Source: Psychromarinibacter halotolerans
GTDB taxonomy: Bacteria; Pseudomonadota; Alphaproteobacteria; Rhodobacterales; Rhodobacteraceae
Reading direction: 5' to 3'
Assembly: GCF_029168315.1 (NCBI RefSeq)
Contig: NZ_JARGYD010000012.1
Coordinates: forward strand, 1-64,000
DNA length: 64,000 nucleotides
Under the pieces are notes generated by a model. That model made no database searches and was not told the DNA's origin. It was given only the letters and a program-made list of their open reading frames with translations. Every line of letters starts with the position of its first letter. The first letter of the stretch is position 1. The position numbers and the translations under genes are program-made. Of this stretch, positions 41,021 to 50,293 are shown one piece after another.

Positions 41021-41941
41021 CTAGCGTTGTGCAGCCTTGCCCGGATCGTCCGGGTGAGGCTCTACCCCGACCGGGTCCTTGTGGATCATCACGTCGGCCC
41101 GCGGATAGGCCGCGATGATGTCCCTGCGCAGGGAGGCCCCGATGGCATGGGCCGCGTCCAGCGTCTGGTTGCCGTCCAGTTCGATATGCAAATTGACGAA
41201 GACCACCGACCCGGCGGTGCGTGTCTTCAGGTCATGGTAGCCGCGCACGCCGGGGTGACGGCTGGCGATCTCTTCGATGCCGGCCACCATCGACGGGTCC
41301 GCCGACCGGTCCATCAGCGCGTCCCACGCCCCTTTGCCGATACGCGCCGCGCCGATGGCCAGCATCGCCGCCGCGCCCAGCGCGACCACGCTGTCGACCT
41401 GCCCAAGGCCGAACCACTTCGAGGCCAGCAGCGCAAGGATCGCTCCGATCCCGGGAATAAGGTCGCCCAGATAGTGCAGGCTGTCCGCCGCCACCACGCG
41501 GTTCCCGGTCTTGCGGATCACCCAGCGCTGCCACGCCACCAAAAGCAGGGTCAGCACGATGGACAACACCATGACGGCCATGCCCCAGCCTTCCTGCTCG
41601 ATCGGACCCGGAGGGCCTGCCAGCAGGCGACCGATCGCGGTCCACGCGATCAGCGCGGCTGAGGCAAGGATCACAACGGACTGGCCCAACGCGGCCAGAT
41701 CCTCGGCCGAGCTGTGGCCGAACGCATGGTCGTCGTCCGCCGGTCGCGCGGCATAGGCGATGGCCGCCAGCCCGCCCAGCGACACCATCAGGTCCAGCGC
41801 GCTGTCGGCAAGGCTTGCCGCGATCGCCAGCGAAGACGTGGCCCCCAGCGCCCACAGCTTTGCCAGCACCAGCACGAAGGCCACAGACGACGACATAAGT
41901 CCCGCCGACAGGTTCAGCTTGAGATCGGTCTTGTCGGTCAT
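41021..41941 (-). CDS. Cation diffusion facilitator family transporter (FieF-like)
   Basis: 306 residues. The ATG at 41941 gives the usual N-terminus (LKLNLSAGLMSSSVAFVLV). Six membrane helices are visible, with metal-site aspartates in SLADSALDLMVSLGG and HAFGHSSAEDLAALGQ, and a second site in DSLHYLGDLIPG. The cytoplasmic C-terminal domain (GVRGYHDLKTRTAGS, HIELDGNQTLDAAH) is the ferredoxin-like dimerisation module. These pumps exchange Zn, Fe or other divalent cations for protons. It converges on the SH3b protein gene, only 3 bp apart. Confidence 0.92.
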   Translation of the reverse strand: MTDKTDLKLNLSAGLMSSSVAFVLVLAKLWALGATSSLAIAASLADSALDLMVSLGGLAAIAYAARPADDDHAFGHSSAEDLAALGQSVVILASAALIAWTAIGRLLAGPPGPIEQEGWGMAVMVLSIVLTLLLVAWQRWVIRKTGNRVVAADSLHYLGDLIPGIGAILALLASKWFGLGQVDSVVALGAAAMLAIGAARIGKGAWDALMDRSADPSMVAGIEEIASRHPGVRGYHDLKTRTAGSVVFVNLHIELDGNQTLDAAHAIGASLRRDIIAAYPRADVMIHKDPVGVEPHPDDPGKAAQR

Positions 41942-42028
41942 CGCCGCGCCCGGATTCGGAATGTGAGGACCCTGAATGTCAGAACCGGACCGCTGCGCCA
42001 AGCCAAGATCCGCCCGGATAGGCCGGTT

Positions 42029-43015
42029 TCAGAGCATCGCCTTGTCGCGGATGCGGGCCCACGCGCGCGCTGCAAAGTCCGGCTTTTCCGGTTCAAGGCA
42101 CATCCGGTCGAGATGCCAGTACAGGTACTTCTCGAACGGAAACGCTGCCATCGTCTCGCGACCGTGCAGCAGCGCGTCGCGCAGGTCGTCTTCGGTCTTC
42201 AGCGTCAACGTCGCGTGCCAGAAATCTGATTTGCCGCAGGTCACGACGCATTTTTTCTGCATCAGCGCCTCGAACCCCGCGGACGAATTCTGCGTCACCA
42301 CCACATCGCTTGCCCCGGCAAGGTCGTGCACAGACGCGTCGCTGACGACGACGTTGCGATAGCCCGCCGCCATATCCTCTAGCCCCCGGCGAAGCGCCCT
42401 TGGGGTGTCGGGATGCGGTTTGACATACACGCGACGGCTGCCCGCCGTCGTAGCGGCAACGCGCACCATCTGTTCGGTCGTCAGGTGATGCAGCCGGTCG
42501 CTGGTGCGCTCGATCAACTGGCAGAACACGACTGCCGCCGCCGGGTCCGGCAAGGTTGCGCCGCGCGCCGGCTGGGGCCGCTTCGACACGTTCTCGCGCA
42601 GCATGTAGCCGGTGACACCGTTGAAGAAGTACTCGGCCTTCTCGCCATCCACCTCGTCTGCCGAGAAGCGCGCGAACCGGATCGAGGAATGCGCCCCGCT
42701 GCCCACTTCGTCGAGATACCAAAAGCCCCAAAGATGCCCCGGCGCCGCGTGCAAACGGTTCGGCCCATAGCCCGGCGCACCGCCGACCATGATGTGAACG
42801 TGTTCCTGCCCCAGCAGCAATTGCGACGTCGCGCCGCCCGCGCTGACCACCCGGGTGGTGAAACCGCGCGCGGTCGCTTGTCGCATCAGCTTGGTGAAGA
42901 ACACATGCGCCCCGGCTTCAATAGACCGCGCCCAGTCGCCTTCGGCGTGGATCACCAGCGTATGCGGCCCGTCCGATCCAAGACGCGCGAACCCGGCGGT
43001 GCGGAACGCCTCCAC
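42029..43015 (-). CDS. Capsule polysaccharide biosynthesis-type (KpsC/KpsS-like) protein
   Basis: 328 residues. The C-terminal half is glycosyltransferase-like: RRVYVKPHPDTPRALR, VVVSDASVHDLAGASDVVV, then TQNSSAGFEALM and KKCVVTCGKSDFWH, a pattern of KpsC/KpsS and related Kdo-linking or capsule export proteins. I chose the GTG at 43015, 2 bp past the stop of the upstream SH3 gene, with GGGGA upstream; a longer frame would be antisense-like. The gene pair is translationally coupled. It could modify a surface polysaccharide, though it lies far from the EPS locus. Confidence 0.68.
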   Translation of the reverse strand: MEAFRTAGFARLGSDGPHTLVIHAEGDWARSIEAGAHVFFTKLMRQATARGFTTRVVSAGGATSQLLLGQEHVHIMVGGAPGYGPNRLHAAPGHLWGFWYLDEVGSGAHSSIRFARFSADEVDGEKAEYFFNGVTGYMLRENVSKRPQPARGATLPDPAAAVVFCQLIERTSDRLHHLTTEQMVRVAATTAGSRRVYVKPHPDTPRALRRGLEDMAAGYRNVVVSDASVHDLAGASDVVVTQNSSAGFEALMQKKCVVTCGKSDFWHATLTLKTEDDLRDALLHGRETMAAFPFEKYLYWHLDRMCLEPEKPDFAARAWARIRDKAML

Positions 43016-43017
43016 CG

Positions 43018-43539
43018 TCAGTCCCCGAGGTCTTCCGCGTAAACGCCCCACAGCGAGGCCGCCTCGACCCAGCCGCGATATCCACCAGCGTTGATCCGGC
43101 ACCAGCCCGCCGCGCATTCGTCCAGCCGCGCGACCACGCCCAGTTCCAACTGCGCGTTCATCGGCGCGTTGGGGTCGGGCTTCATCAACAGGGGCAGCAT
43201 GTCGCGTTCGACCAGCACGGTACGCGTGCCGGACAACAGCGAGTAATGCACCCAGCCACCCGCGCCGTCCCGGTCGACGACCCGGCGCCAGTGGCCGAAT
43301 TCGGCCACCACCTGCAACGGCATATGGCGGCGTTTCAGAACCCAGTCGATCCGGTGGCTAAGCGACGGACCGCGCCGCACGTTGCCCTCGCTTGCCTTCA
43401 GCGAAACGAACCGCGGCATCGGCAGGTTCGTCACCGGCCCCCGCTCTTGCGCGGTGGCGGTCATCGCCGAGATGACCAACGCGCACGTCATCGCAACGGC
43501 AAACGCCGCTGCGGTCACACCTGTTCTGATGCGTTTCAT
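43018..43539 (-). CDS. SH3 domain-containing exported protein
   Basis: 173 residues. The ATG at 43539 (MKRIRTGVTAAAFAVAMTCAL) starts a signal peptide with cleavage near TATAQE. Two SH3-type (SH3_4) units follow: RFVSLKASEGNVRRGPSLSH with HWRRVVDRDGAGGWVHYSLL, and a second ending CRINAGGYRGWVEAASLWG. Such periplasmic SH3 proteins may bind peptidoglycan. GGGTAGGG precedes the start. It is the first gene of a two-gene unit with the KpsC/KpsS-like gene and divergent from the dehydrogenase. Confidence 0.85.
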   Translation of the reverse strand: MKRIRTGVTAAAFAVAMTCALVISAMTATAQERGPVTNLPMPRFVSLKASEGNVRRGPSLSHRIDWVLKRRHMPLQVVAEFGHWRRVVDRDGAGGWVHYSLLSGTRTVLVERDMLPLLMKPDPNAPMNAQLELGVVARLDECAAGWCRINAGGYRGWVEAASLWGVYAEDLGD

Positions 43540-43687
43540 CGGTGCCCTACCCGAAACCATGTCCTGCTCGTGGGCGCGTGTCGCCCAATCCGTCGCGGGC
43601 CGTTCTTGTTCAAGCGGTTGTGCCCTGCGCCGGTTGCTGTAACTCTGATCCCAGCGCAGTTCAAAGGAAAGTACGGGAGGCACGCCG

Positions 43688-44674
43688 ATGGTCCGAGAGC
43701 GCCTGAGTGTTGTCGTTACGCGACGGTTGCCCGAGGTGGTGGAAACCCGGATGACAGAGCTGTTCGACGTCGAGCTACGGGACGACGACAGGCCCTTCAC
43801 CCGCGAGGAACTGGCCGATGCCATGCGGCGCAGCGACGTTTTGGTGCCGACGATCACCGACAACATCGATCAGGCGCTGCTGGCGCAGGCGGGCGACAAA
43901 CTGAAGCTGATCGCCAACTTCGGCGCGGGGGTCGATCACATCGACGTGCAGACGGCCCGGCAGCGCGGCATCCTCGTGTCGAACACCCCCGGCGTCCTGA
44001 CCGAGGACACGGCCGACATGACGATGGCGCTGATTCTCGCCGTCACCCGCCGGATACCCGAAGGGTTGGCCGTGATGCAGGCGGGCACGTGGGGCGGCTG
44101 GTCGCCCACCGCCTTTCTGGGCGGGCGGGTCGGTGGCCGACGGCTGGGTATCCTTGGGATGGGCCGGATCGGGCAGGCCGTGGCGCGGCGCGCCCGCGCG
44201 TTCGGGATGCAGATCCACTATCACAACCGCCGCCGTCTTCACGACGACATCGAGGAAGAGCTGGAAGCGACCTACTGGGACAGCCTCGACCAGATGGTCA
44301 GCCGGATGGACGTGATCTCGGTCAACTGCCCGCACACGCCGTCCACCTTCCACCTGATGAACGCGCGGCGGCTGAAGCTGATGAAACCCGGCGCGGTGAT
44401 CGTGAACACGTCGCGCGGCGAGGTGATCGACGAAAACGCCCTGACACGAATGCTGCGCGCCGGCGAACTGGCGGGCGCCGGGCTGGACGTGTTCCAGCGC
44501 GGGGTCGAGGTGAACCCGCGACTGCGCGAGCTGAGCAATGTCGTGCTGCTGCCGCACATGGGCTCTGCCACGCGCGAGGGGCGCGCCGAAACCGGCGAGA
44601 AGGTGATCATCAACATCAAGACTTTCGCCGACGGACACCGGCCACCGGATCTTGTCCTGCCGTCGATGGTCTGA
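43688..44674 (+). CDS. D-2-hydroxyacid dehydrogenase (glyoxylate/hydroxypyruvate reductase type)
   Basis: 328 residues, NAD(P)-dependent. The nucleotide-binding fold shows GRRLGILGMGRIGQAVA; the catalytic Arg, Glu and His lie in VNTSRGEVIDENAL, the region near GLDVFQRG (Glu/Asp replaced by Arg-Gly context) and LLPHMGSATREGR. The loop after GLDVF usually reads YEHEP or FENEP; here it is FQRGVEVN, a noticeable variation near the active site. GGGAGG precedes the ATG. The next gene begins 6 bp later. Confidence 0.87.
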   Translation: MVRERLSVVVTRRLPEVVETRMTELFDVELRDDDRPFTREELADAMRRSDVLVPTITDNIDQALLAQAGDKLKLIANFGAGVDHIDVQTARQRGILVSNTPGVLTEDTADMTMALILAVTRRIPEGLAVMQAGTWGGWSPTAFLGGRVGGRRLGILGMGRIGQAVARRARAFGMQIHYHNRRRLHDDIEEELEATYWDSLDQMVSRMDVISVNCPHTPSTFHLMNARRLKLMKPGAVIVNTSRGEVIDENALTRMLRAGELAGAGLDVFQRGVEVNPRLRELSNVVLLPHMGSATREGRAETGEKVIINIKTFADGHRPPDLVLPSMV

Positions 44675-44680
44675 CCCGGC

Positions 44681-45502
44681 GTGGCGCGCTTTGCCCGCAT
44701 CATCCTGTTCCTGCTGGCGGGACTTCTGTGTCTTGGGCTTGCGACCACGCCCCGTGTGAACCCCGCCATCGGCGTGACCGAACGGTTCAACCGTGACGTG
44801 GCACTGGCCAGCAGCGCGACGTACATCTCGCTGCGCGCGATCAACGCCGCGCTTTCGGCGGTGCAAGAGGTCGAGGTTGGCGCGTCGTTCGGCGCGTCCG
44901 GCAGCCTTCAGCCGCTGAAGTGGCTTGAACCGGTGGACGACACGGTCGAGCGGGTGTCCGACCTGATTTTCGTCGTCGCACTGGTGAACGGCGTGCTGTC
45001 TTTGGCGATCGGTCCCCTTGCCTCGATCGGGTTCTTCCTGCTGGCGGTGGGCCTGATCGGCCGGTGCGGATGCGAGACCCGGCGCGCCGGGTGGGCCGCC
45101 GTCCCCGGCAGCATGAGACGCACGCTTGCCGGCTGCGGCACGCTGGGCTTCGCGCTGGCGGTGGCGCTGCCGCTCGCGGTCGCGTTGGGCGCTTGGGCGG
45201 GCGAGGTGCTGACCGCCGCCGACTGGGCCGAGGCCAGCGCCACCATCGCGGCGATTGCCGACGACGCGCGCGCGATGATCGGCGAGCCAGACGCTGCGGG
45301 CGACGACCGAGGATGGCGTGAGACGTTGGGCGCCTACATGAACGCGGGCGCAACCTTCTGGGAAGAGGCGGATTCGCTGCTGCTGGCGTCGCTGACGCTG
45401 GGCGGGATTTTCCTGTTGCGGATGGTCGTGTTGCCCGCGGTGATCTTCGTCGCGTTCCTGTACCTTCTGCGACAGTGGCGGCCAGCGGGCGGGCCGTTCT
45501 AG
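44681..45502 (+). CDS. Hypothetical multi-spanning membrane protein
   Basis: 273 residues starting at a GTG 6 bp after the dehydrogenase stop, so probably cotranscribed. About four membrane segments: residues 6-22, 90-125 (FVVALVNGVLSLAIGPLASI), 150-172 (FALAVALPLAVALGAWAG) and 230-262 (LLLASLTLGGIFLLRMVVL). Periplasmic loops carry SSATYISLRAINAALSAVQE-like helices. No family recognised. A transporter, sensor or envelope role cannot be decided. Confidence 0.7.
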   Translation: MARFARIILFLLAGLLCLGLATTPRVNPAIGVTERFNRDVALASSATYISLRAINAALSAVQEVEVGASFGASGSLQPLKWLEPVDDTVERVSDLIFVVALVNGVLSLAIGPLASIGFFLLAVGLIGRCGCETRRAGWAAVPGSMRRTLAGCGTLGFALAVALPLAVALGAWAGEVLTAADWAEASATIAAIADDARAMIGEPDAAGDDRGWRETLGAYMNAGATFWEEADSLLLASLTLGGIFLLRMVVLPAVIFVAFLYLLRQWRPAGGPF

Positions 45503-45653
45503 CGACGCGCGCCCCCCTGCGCGACCCGGCAGGGTGGACAGCCGCGACGTCCCGCGCCACTCTGACCCCAGAGTTTCAGGATTTTCGTTCGCGCCCATGC
45601 CATTGCCCTCCGCCTTGCCAGCTTTCGCACCAGTCCGGGACCGCCCCTGAACG

Positions 45654-46301
45654 ATGCGGCGTCTTCCACTCCTTCTTCTGTTGCTTGCGCTCGCCGCCTG
45701 CACACGCCCGCTGGCCCCGGGCGAGAAGGCGCTGGCCGAGGACATGTTCGGGCCAACGATCGACACCTCGCGCATCCGCGTGACGGAAGGTCTGGGGCTG
45801 AAGCCGCTGCCGCGTCCGAAACCGCTGCCCCCCACGGGCGGCAAGATCGAACGGCGCCCGGGCCTGTGCGACCGCACCGCGCCCGACACCGGCCCGCCCG
45901 AGCCGCCACCGGCCTTTGCCGTCTACGACCGCATTCACATGATGCCAGAGTTCTACCACGCCGAGATCATGCCCGGCTGGCCCAAGCGCCTGCGCATCCC
46001 CGAGGTCCTGATCTTCTCGCACGAGCTGGTCCACGTCTGGCAATGGCAGAACCGCAAGCGCACGGGCTACTTTCCCGCGCGCGCGGCGCTGGAAAGCCTG
46101 ACCAACAAGGATCCGTATTTTTACGTTCCCGACAACGAAAGCCAGTTCCTGGCCTACGGGTTCGAGCAGCAGGCCGCGCTGTTCGAAGACTACATGTGCT
46201 ACCTGATCTTCGACCCCGAAGCCCCGCGCCGGGCCGAGATCCGGAAGATCCTTGCGCCCTATTTCACGCTCGACCGGCTTGAGACGGCGATGGGCCGCTG
46301 A
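45654..46301 (+). CDS. Lipoprotein with HExxH motif, possible metallopeptidase-like fold
   Basis: 215 residues. Signal MRRLPLLLLLLALAAC with lipobox LAAC (Cys 16). A proline-rich segment (KPLPRPKPLPPTGG) follows, then a compact domain with FSHELVHVWQWQNR at about residue 122, a HELVH zincin-type site, followed by NESQFLAYGFEQQAALFEDY, where the Glu/Asn could supply the third ligand. It ends in FTLDRLETAM. No Pfam family recognised with certainty. It could act on envelope peptides; that is inference from the motif. Its stop is followed by two small inverted repeats. Confidence 0.75.
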   Translation: MRRLPLLLLLLALAACTRPLAPGEKALAEDMFGPTIDTSRIRVTEGLGLKPLPRPKPLPPTGGKIERRPGLCDRTAPDTGPPEPPPAFAVYDRIHMMPEFYHAEIMPGWPKRLRIPEVLIFSHELVHVWQWQNRKRTGYFPARAALESLTNKDPYFYVPDNESQFLAYGFEQQAALFEDYMCYLIFDPEAPRRAEIRKILAPYFTLDRLETAMGR

Positions 46302-46313
46302 CGGCTAAAAGCC

Positions 46314-46338
46314 GGTCGAAACAGGTACGTTTTCGACC
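46314..46338. other. Hairpin between the HExxH lipoprotein and the flavoprotein gene
   Basis: 8-bp perfect arms GGTCGAAA/TTTCGACC separated by 9 bp, next to a smaller CGGCTAAAAGCCG hairpin at 46302-46314. Could terminate the lipoprotein transcript or act as an operator for the next gene. Confidence 0.35.
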
Positions 46339-46443
46339 TGCCGGACGGGCATGTCGCTTTTCTTCCTCCATCGGTCGGCTCCCCCTGCCACGGCGGACGT
46401 AAATTCTGCAAATTGTGCCGGAATCACAGCGGAGCCCTGCCAG

Positions 46444-48942
46444 ATGAAAACCCATGTCAAAGCCCTCGTGGTCGGCGGCGGCGCCGTTGGCGCCGGAATT
46501 GCCTATCACCTTGCCCGCGCCGGCTGGTCCGACGTGATGCTGCTGGAACGGGACGAGCTGACGGCAGGCTCGACCTGGCACGCGGCCGGCCTGCTGCCGC
46601 TGTTCAACATGAGCTACGCGACCAGCCACATCCACGACTACTCGGTCAAGTTCTACAAGACGCTTGAAGAGGAAACCGGCCTGAACGCTGGCTTCTCGGT
46701 GGTGGGTAACCTGCGCATGGCGCAGACGCAGGCCCGCATGGACGAGTACATGCTGTACGCCTCGACCGCCGAGACGGTGGGCATTCCCTATGAATGGCTG
46801 ACCCCGGCGCAGATCAAGGAACGGTGGCCGCTGGTCCACACCGACGACCTGCAGGGCGCGATCTTTCACCCCACCGACGGCTACATCAACCCCGCCGACG
46901 TGACGCAGGCGATGGCCAAGGGCGCCCGCCAGCGTGGTGTCGAGATCGTGCGCAAGTGGCAGGTCGACGGCTATGAATGGACCGGGTCCGAGTGGAAGGT
47001 GACGATCACCAAGATGGTCGAAAAGGGCGGCAACCTTGTCCCGTCCGAGGAACAGCAGGTGATCACGGCCGAACACGTCGTGACCGCGACGGGCAACCAT
47101 GCCCAGCGCACCGCGAAGCTGCTGGGCATCAAGATGCCGGCGATCCCGGTCGAGCATCAGTTCATCGTGACCGAACCCGACCCCGCGCTGGTCGAGTACC
47201 GCAAGACCTATGGCGAGCACCCGGTGCTGCGCGATGCCGACGCCAAGTGGTACGTCCGCGAAGAACGCGGCGGCTGGATTCTTGGCCCGTATGAGGAAGG
47301 CGCGCCCGCGCGGTTCGAATACGGCGTTCCCGACAGCTTCCGCGCCGACCTGTTCCCGCTCGACCTCGAACGGATCGAGGAAGAGTACATGTCGATGATC
47401 CACCGGATTCCGACGACCGAGCCGCTGGGCCTGAAGGACGATTTCAACGGCCCGATCTGCTACACCCCCGACGGCAACCCGCTGGTCGGCCCGGCGCCGG
47501 GCCTGCGCAACATGTGGCTGGCCGAAGGTTTCTCGTTCGGCATCACCGCCGCCGGCGGTACCGGGTACTACCTTGCGCAGATGATGGTCGAGGGCGAAGC
47601 CGAGATCGACATGGCGTCGCTGGACCCCAAGCGGTTCGGCAGCTGGATGACGACCGAGTACGCGGCCCGCAAGAACGAGGAAAGCTACGCCCACGTCTTC
47701 ATCCTGCACCACCCGGACGAGGAACGCGAAGCCTGCCGCCCGCTGCGCACCGGCCCCGCCTATGACCGGCAGAAGGCCGAGGGCGCGCAGTTCGGCGTGG
47801 TCAACGGGTTCGAGCGGCCGAACTACTACGGCCCAAAGGACGCACCGTCGAACTTCGACCACGACGCCCGCAGCTTCCGGCGCGGCGGCTGGTGGCAGTT
47901 CGCGAAGGACGAGGCGCAGGCGATCCGCGAGACCGCGGGCCTGATCGACGCGACGGCCTTTGCCAAGCACGTCATCACCGGACCGGGCGCCGAAGCGTTT
48001 CTTGACTGGTTCACCACCAACAAGCTGCCGAAGCCCGGCCGCATCAACCTGACCTACGCGCTGACCGAGGCCGGCACGACCCGGGCAGAATACACCATCG
48101 TGCGCGAGACGCCGGATCACTGGGTGCTGATCTCGTCCGGGGCGCAGCACGCCTATGACCGCGACTTTCTGCTGAAAGCGATCGAGGACAAGGAACCCGA
48201 GTTCGGCCGCATCAACGTCGAGGACTGGACCACCCGTTATGGCGCCTTCGCGCTGGCCGGACCCAAGGCGCGCGACATTCTGAAAGAGATCATCAAGGAC
48301 GCCGACCCCGACACCGCGCTGTCGAACAAGCGGTTCCCGTGGCTGTCGTGCCGCAACATCGAACTTGGCATGTGTCCCGTCGTCGCCGTGCGCGTCGCCT
48401 ATACCGGCGAGCTTGGCTGGGAACTGCACCACCCGATCGAGTTCCAGAACTATCTGTGGGACCTGCTGGTGGAAGCGGGCGCGAAGCACGGCATGAAGCT
48501 GGTCGGCGCACGCGCGCAGAACTGGCTGCGGCAGGAAAAATCCTATCGCGCCTTCGGCAACGAACTGGGCCGCGACGCCACCCCGCTCGAAGCCGGGCTG
48601 GACCGCTTCGTGGACCTGTCGAAGGACTTCCACGGCAAGCAGGCGATGACCGACAAGGGCATCCGGTCGAAATGCGTCACCGTGCTGATCGACGGGCCCG
48701 AGGACGCGGACCCGTGGGGCCGCGAGGCGCTGTACGATGGCGATACCAAGGTGGGCCGCCTGACCTCGGGCGGCTACTCGGTCGCGTTCGGCAAATCGGT
48801 GGGCATGGGCTATGTCCGGCCCGATCTGGCCCAGCCGGGGCAGAAGCTGAAGGTGAAGATGTTCGACAAGCTCTGGGACGTCGAGGTCACCGAGGACAGC
48901 CCGTTCGATCCCAAGAACGAGCGTATCCGCGTCGACGGCTGA
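46444..48942 (+). CDS. Dimethylglycine/sarcosine dehydrogenase-type flavoprotein with GcvT domain
   Basis: 832 residues. N-terminal DAO fold (VVGGGAVGAGIAYHLARAG) with TAGSTWHAAGLLP, where the His is the covalent FAD attachment residue in dimethylglycine and sarcosine dehydrogenases. A central FAO_M segment follows, then the aminomethyltransferase (GcvT) half (GTTRAEYTIVRETPDHW, RIVG-like QEKSYRAFGNELGRDATPLE), which binds tetrahydrofolate and accepts the one-carbon unit. The start ATG at 46444 gives a complete Rossmann motif at residue 8. It probably demethylates N-methylated glycine derivatives from glycine betaine. A strong terminator follows. Confidence 0.88.
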   Translation: MKTHVKALVVGGGAVGAGIAYHLARAGWSDVMLLERDELTAGSTWHAAGLLPLFNMSYATSHIHDYSVKFYKTLEEETGLNAGFSVVGNLRMAQTQARMDEYMLYASTAETVGIPYEWLTPAQIKERWPLVHTDDLQGAIFHPTDGYINPADVTQAMAKGARQRGVEIVRKWQVDGYEWTGSEWKVTITKMVEKGGNLVPSEEQQVITAEHVVTATGNHAQRTAKLLGIKMPAIPVEHQFIVTEPDPALVEYRKTYGEHPVLRDADAKWYVREERGGWILGPYEEGAPARFEYGVPDSFRADLFPLDLERIEEEYMSMIHRIPTTEPLGLKDDFNGPICYTPDGNPLVGPAPGLRNMWLAEGFSFGITAAGGTGYYLAQMMVEGEAEIDMASLDPKRFGSWMTTEYAARKNEESYAHVFILHHPDEEREACRPLRTGPAYDRQKAEGAQFGVVNGFERPNYYGPKDAPSNFDHDARSFRRGGWWQFAKDEAQAIRETAGLIDATAFAKHVITGPGAEAFLDWFTTNKLPKPGRINLTYALTEAGTTRAEYTIVRETPDHWVLISSGAQHAYDRDFLLKAIEDKEPEFGRINVEDWTTRYGAFALAGPKARDILKEIIKDADPDTALSNKRFPWLSCRNIELGMCPVVAVRVAYTGELGWELHHPIEFQNYLWDLLVEAGAKHGMKLVGARAQNWLRQEKSYRAFGNELGRDATPLEAGLDRFVDLSKDFHGKQAMTDKGIRSKCVTVLIDGPEDADPWGREALYDGDTKVGRLTSGGYSVAFGKSVGMGYVRPDLAQPGQKLKVKMFDKLWDVEVTEDSPFDPKNERIRVDG

Positions 48943-48977
48943 CGCGCGGCCTGTCTGCCGCGACGACCAAGATGCAG

Positions 48978-49002
48978 CGGGCCCGCCACCACGGCGGGCC
49001 CG
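48978..49002 (+). terminator. Terminator of the flavoprotein gene
   Basis: Perfect 10-bp stem CGGGCCCGCC/GGCGGGCCCG with a 5-nt loop, followed by GTTGCTTT. It lies between two converging genes, 36 bp after the stop codon of the flavoprotein. Confidence 0.75.
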
Positions 49003-49015
49003 GTTGCTTTCCGGG

Positions 49016-50293
49016 CTAGCAGGCCCGCTCGTACAGCGGATTGTCGTCGTACTTGCCCGCGAACAGGCTGTCCGCCCGATAATCCAGCTTGCGCAGGCGG
49101 CGGGTCTCCTGACCGTTGGCCCGGATCATCGTCTCGGTCTCTGACAATCCGTAGATACACTCTGGGGTGACATCGCCGAACCCGCTGGTCGACAAATGTT
49201 CGGCCATCGCAAAGCCCGTCCTGCCGCCCATCGTAAGCAGCGAACAATTCTCGGCGATGGCTTGGTAATCCCGCCCGTAGGCGCCGCTTAGCTGCGACAG
49301 GCTTTGAACCAATAGCGCCGCGCGAATGCCGAAGCCCCGGCCCAGCGTGATCGCCGAGGTCAGCGCGGGCATCCGCCCCAATTGCGCCGCCTCGTCCACC
49401 AGCAAAAGCGTCGGCCGCTCTGGCTTGTTCTTGCGGCGCAGCATCCGCCGCAGCATGGCGGTCAGCAGGATGCGCACCAGCGTCGCATGAGACGCCAGCC
49501 GGTCCGGCGGGATGACAAGATAGATCGTCACGGGCCGCCCGTCGGCAAGGTGGCGGGGCGGGATGGTGTCGCCGCTGACGCACCGACGCACGCCCTCGCC
49601 CGCCAGCATCCGAAGCTGCTGCCCCGCGACCGCCTCGATCCCGGTGCGCGTGGTCTCGGCCAGCCGGAGATAGGCGCCGATCTTCTGTTCGACGAAAGGG
49701 TGCACGCCGGAATCCAGCATCCGCCAGAAGAATTGCAACTGGTCCGGCATCGAGAAGCTCTCGTAGACCCCGGCAAGCGACCGGTCGGACGGCTCGTGTT
49801 CGTGCAGGGCCTGCACGATCAGCGCGGCGATGATGTCCTGCCCGGCCTCGTCCCAGAACGGGTCCTTTTGCGCGCTGTCCCGCGACAGGTTCGAGAACAG
49901 CTCGGCAATCGTGTAGGCGTCATCGACCACTTCGGGGCTACCCACCGAGATATGCGCCAGCGGATTGAACTGACCGCTGCCATCCGACACCTGCCGGAAC
50001 GGATCGAGGATCAGAACCTCGCCCAGCGTGCGGCGGTAGCGGGCCGTGACGTTCGCAAGCTCGCCCTTCACGTCGACCACCACGATGGCGCCCGGATAGC
50101 TAAGCAGTTGCGGGATCGCGAAAGAGGCGGACTTGCCCGCCCCCGTCGGCGCGACGACCAGCCAGTGGCCCTCTTCGTACGGGTCCCGGACGGGATCGGG
50201 AACCGGGCCGGGATCAGACACGACGACGGAGGGCGTGAAGCCAAAGGCGGCCTTCGGGCTGGTGCGGCGAGGCCAGCCAAGAAGCAGGGACAT
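49016..50293 (-). CDS. Orphan TraG/VirD4-like type IV secretion coupling ATPase
   Basis: 425 residues, a P-loop DNA-transport ATPase of the T4SS-DNA_transf family. Walker A is VAPTGAGKSASFAIP (about residue 50); Walker B is PTLLLVDEAAQLGRM; the family's VVVDVKGELANVTARYRR and LVIPPDRLASHATLVRI are present. Unlike full VirD4 it lacks the N-terminal membrane helices. No relaxase, other vir/tra genes or integrase are nearby. It may be a remnant of a conjugative element or a retained stand-alone ATPase; the open frame and normal codon use favour a working gene. Confidence 0.85.
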   Translation of the reverse strand: MSLLLGWPRRTSPKAAFGFTPSVVVSDPGPVPDPVRDPYEEGHWLVVAPTGAGKSASFAIPQLLSYPGAIVVVDVKGELANVTARYRRTLGEVLILDPFRQVSDGSGQFNPLAHISVGSPEVVDDAYTIAELFSNLSRDSAQKDPFWDEAGQDIIAALIVQALHEHEPSDRSLAGVYESFSMPDQLQFFWRMLDSGVHPFVEQKIGAYLRLAETTRTGIEAVAGQQLRMLAGEGVRRCVSGDTIPPRHLADGRPVTIYLVIPPDRLASHATLVRILLTAMLRRMLRRKNKPERPTLLLVDEAAQLGRMPALTSAITLGRGFGIRAALLVQSLSQLSGAYGRDYQAIAENCSLLTMGGRTGFAMAEHLSTSGFGDVTPECIYGLSETETMIRANGQETRRLRKLDYRADSLFAGKYDDNPLYERAC

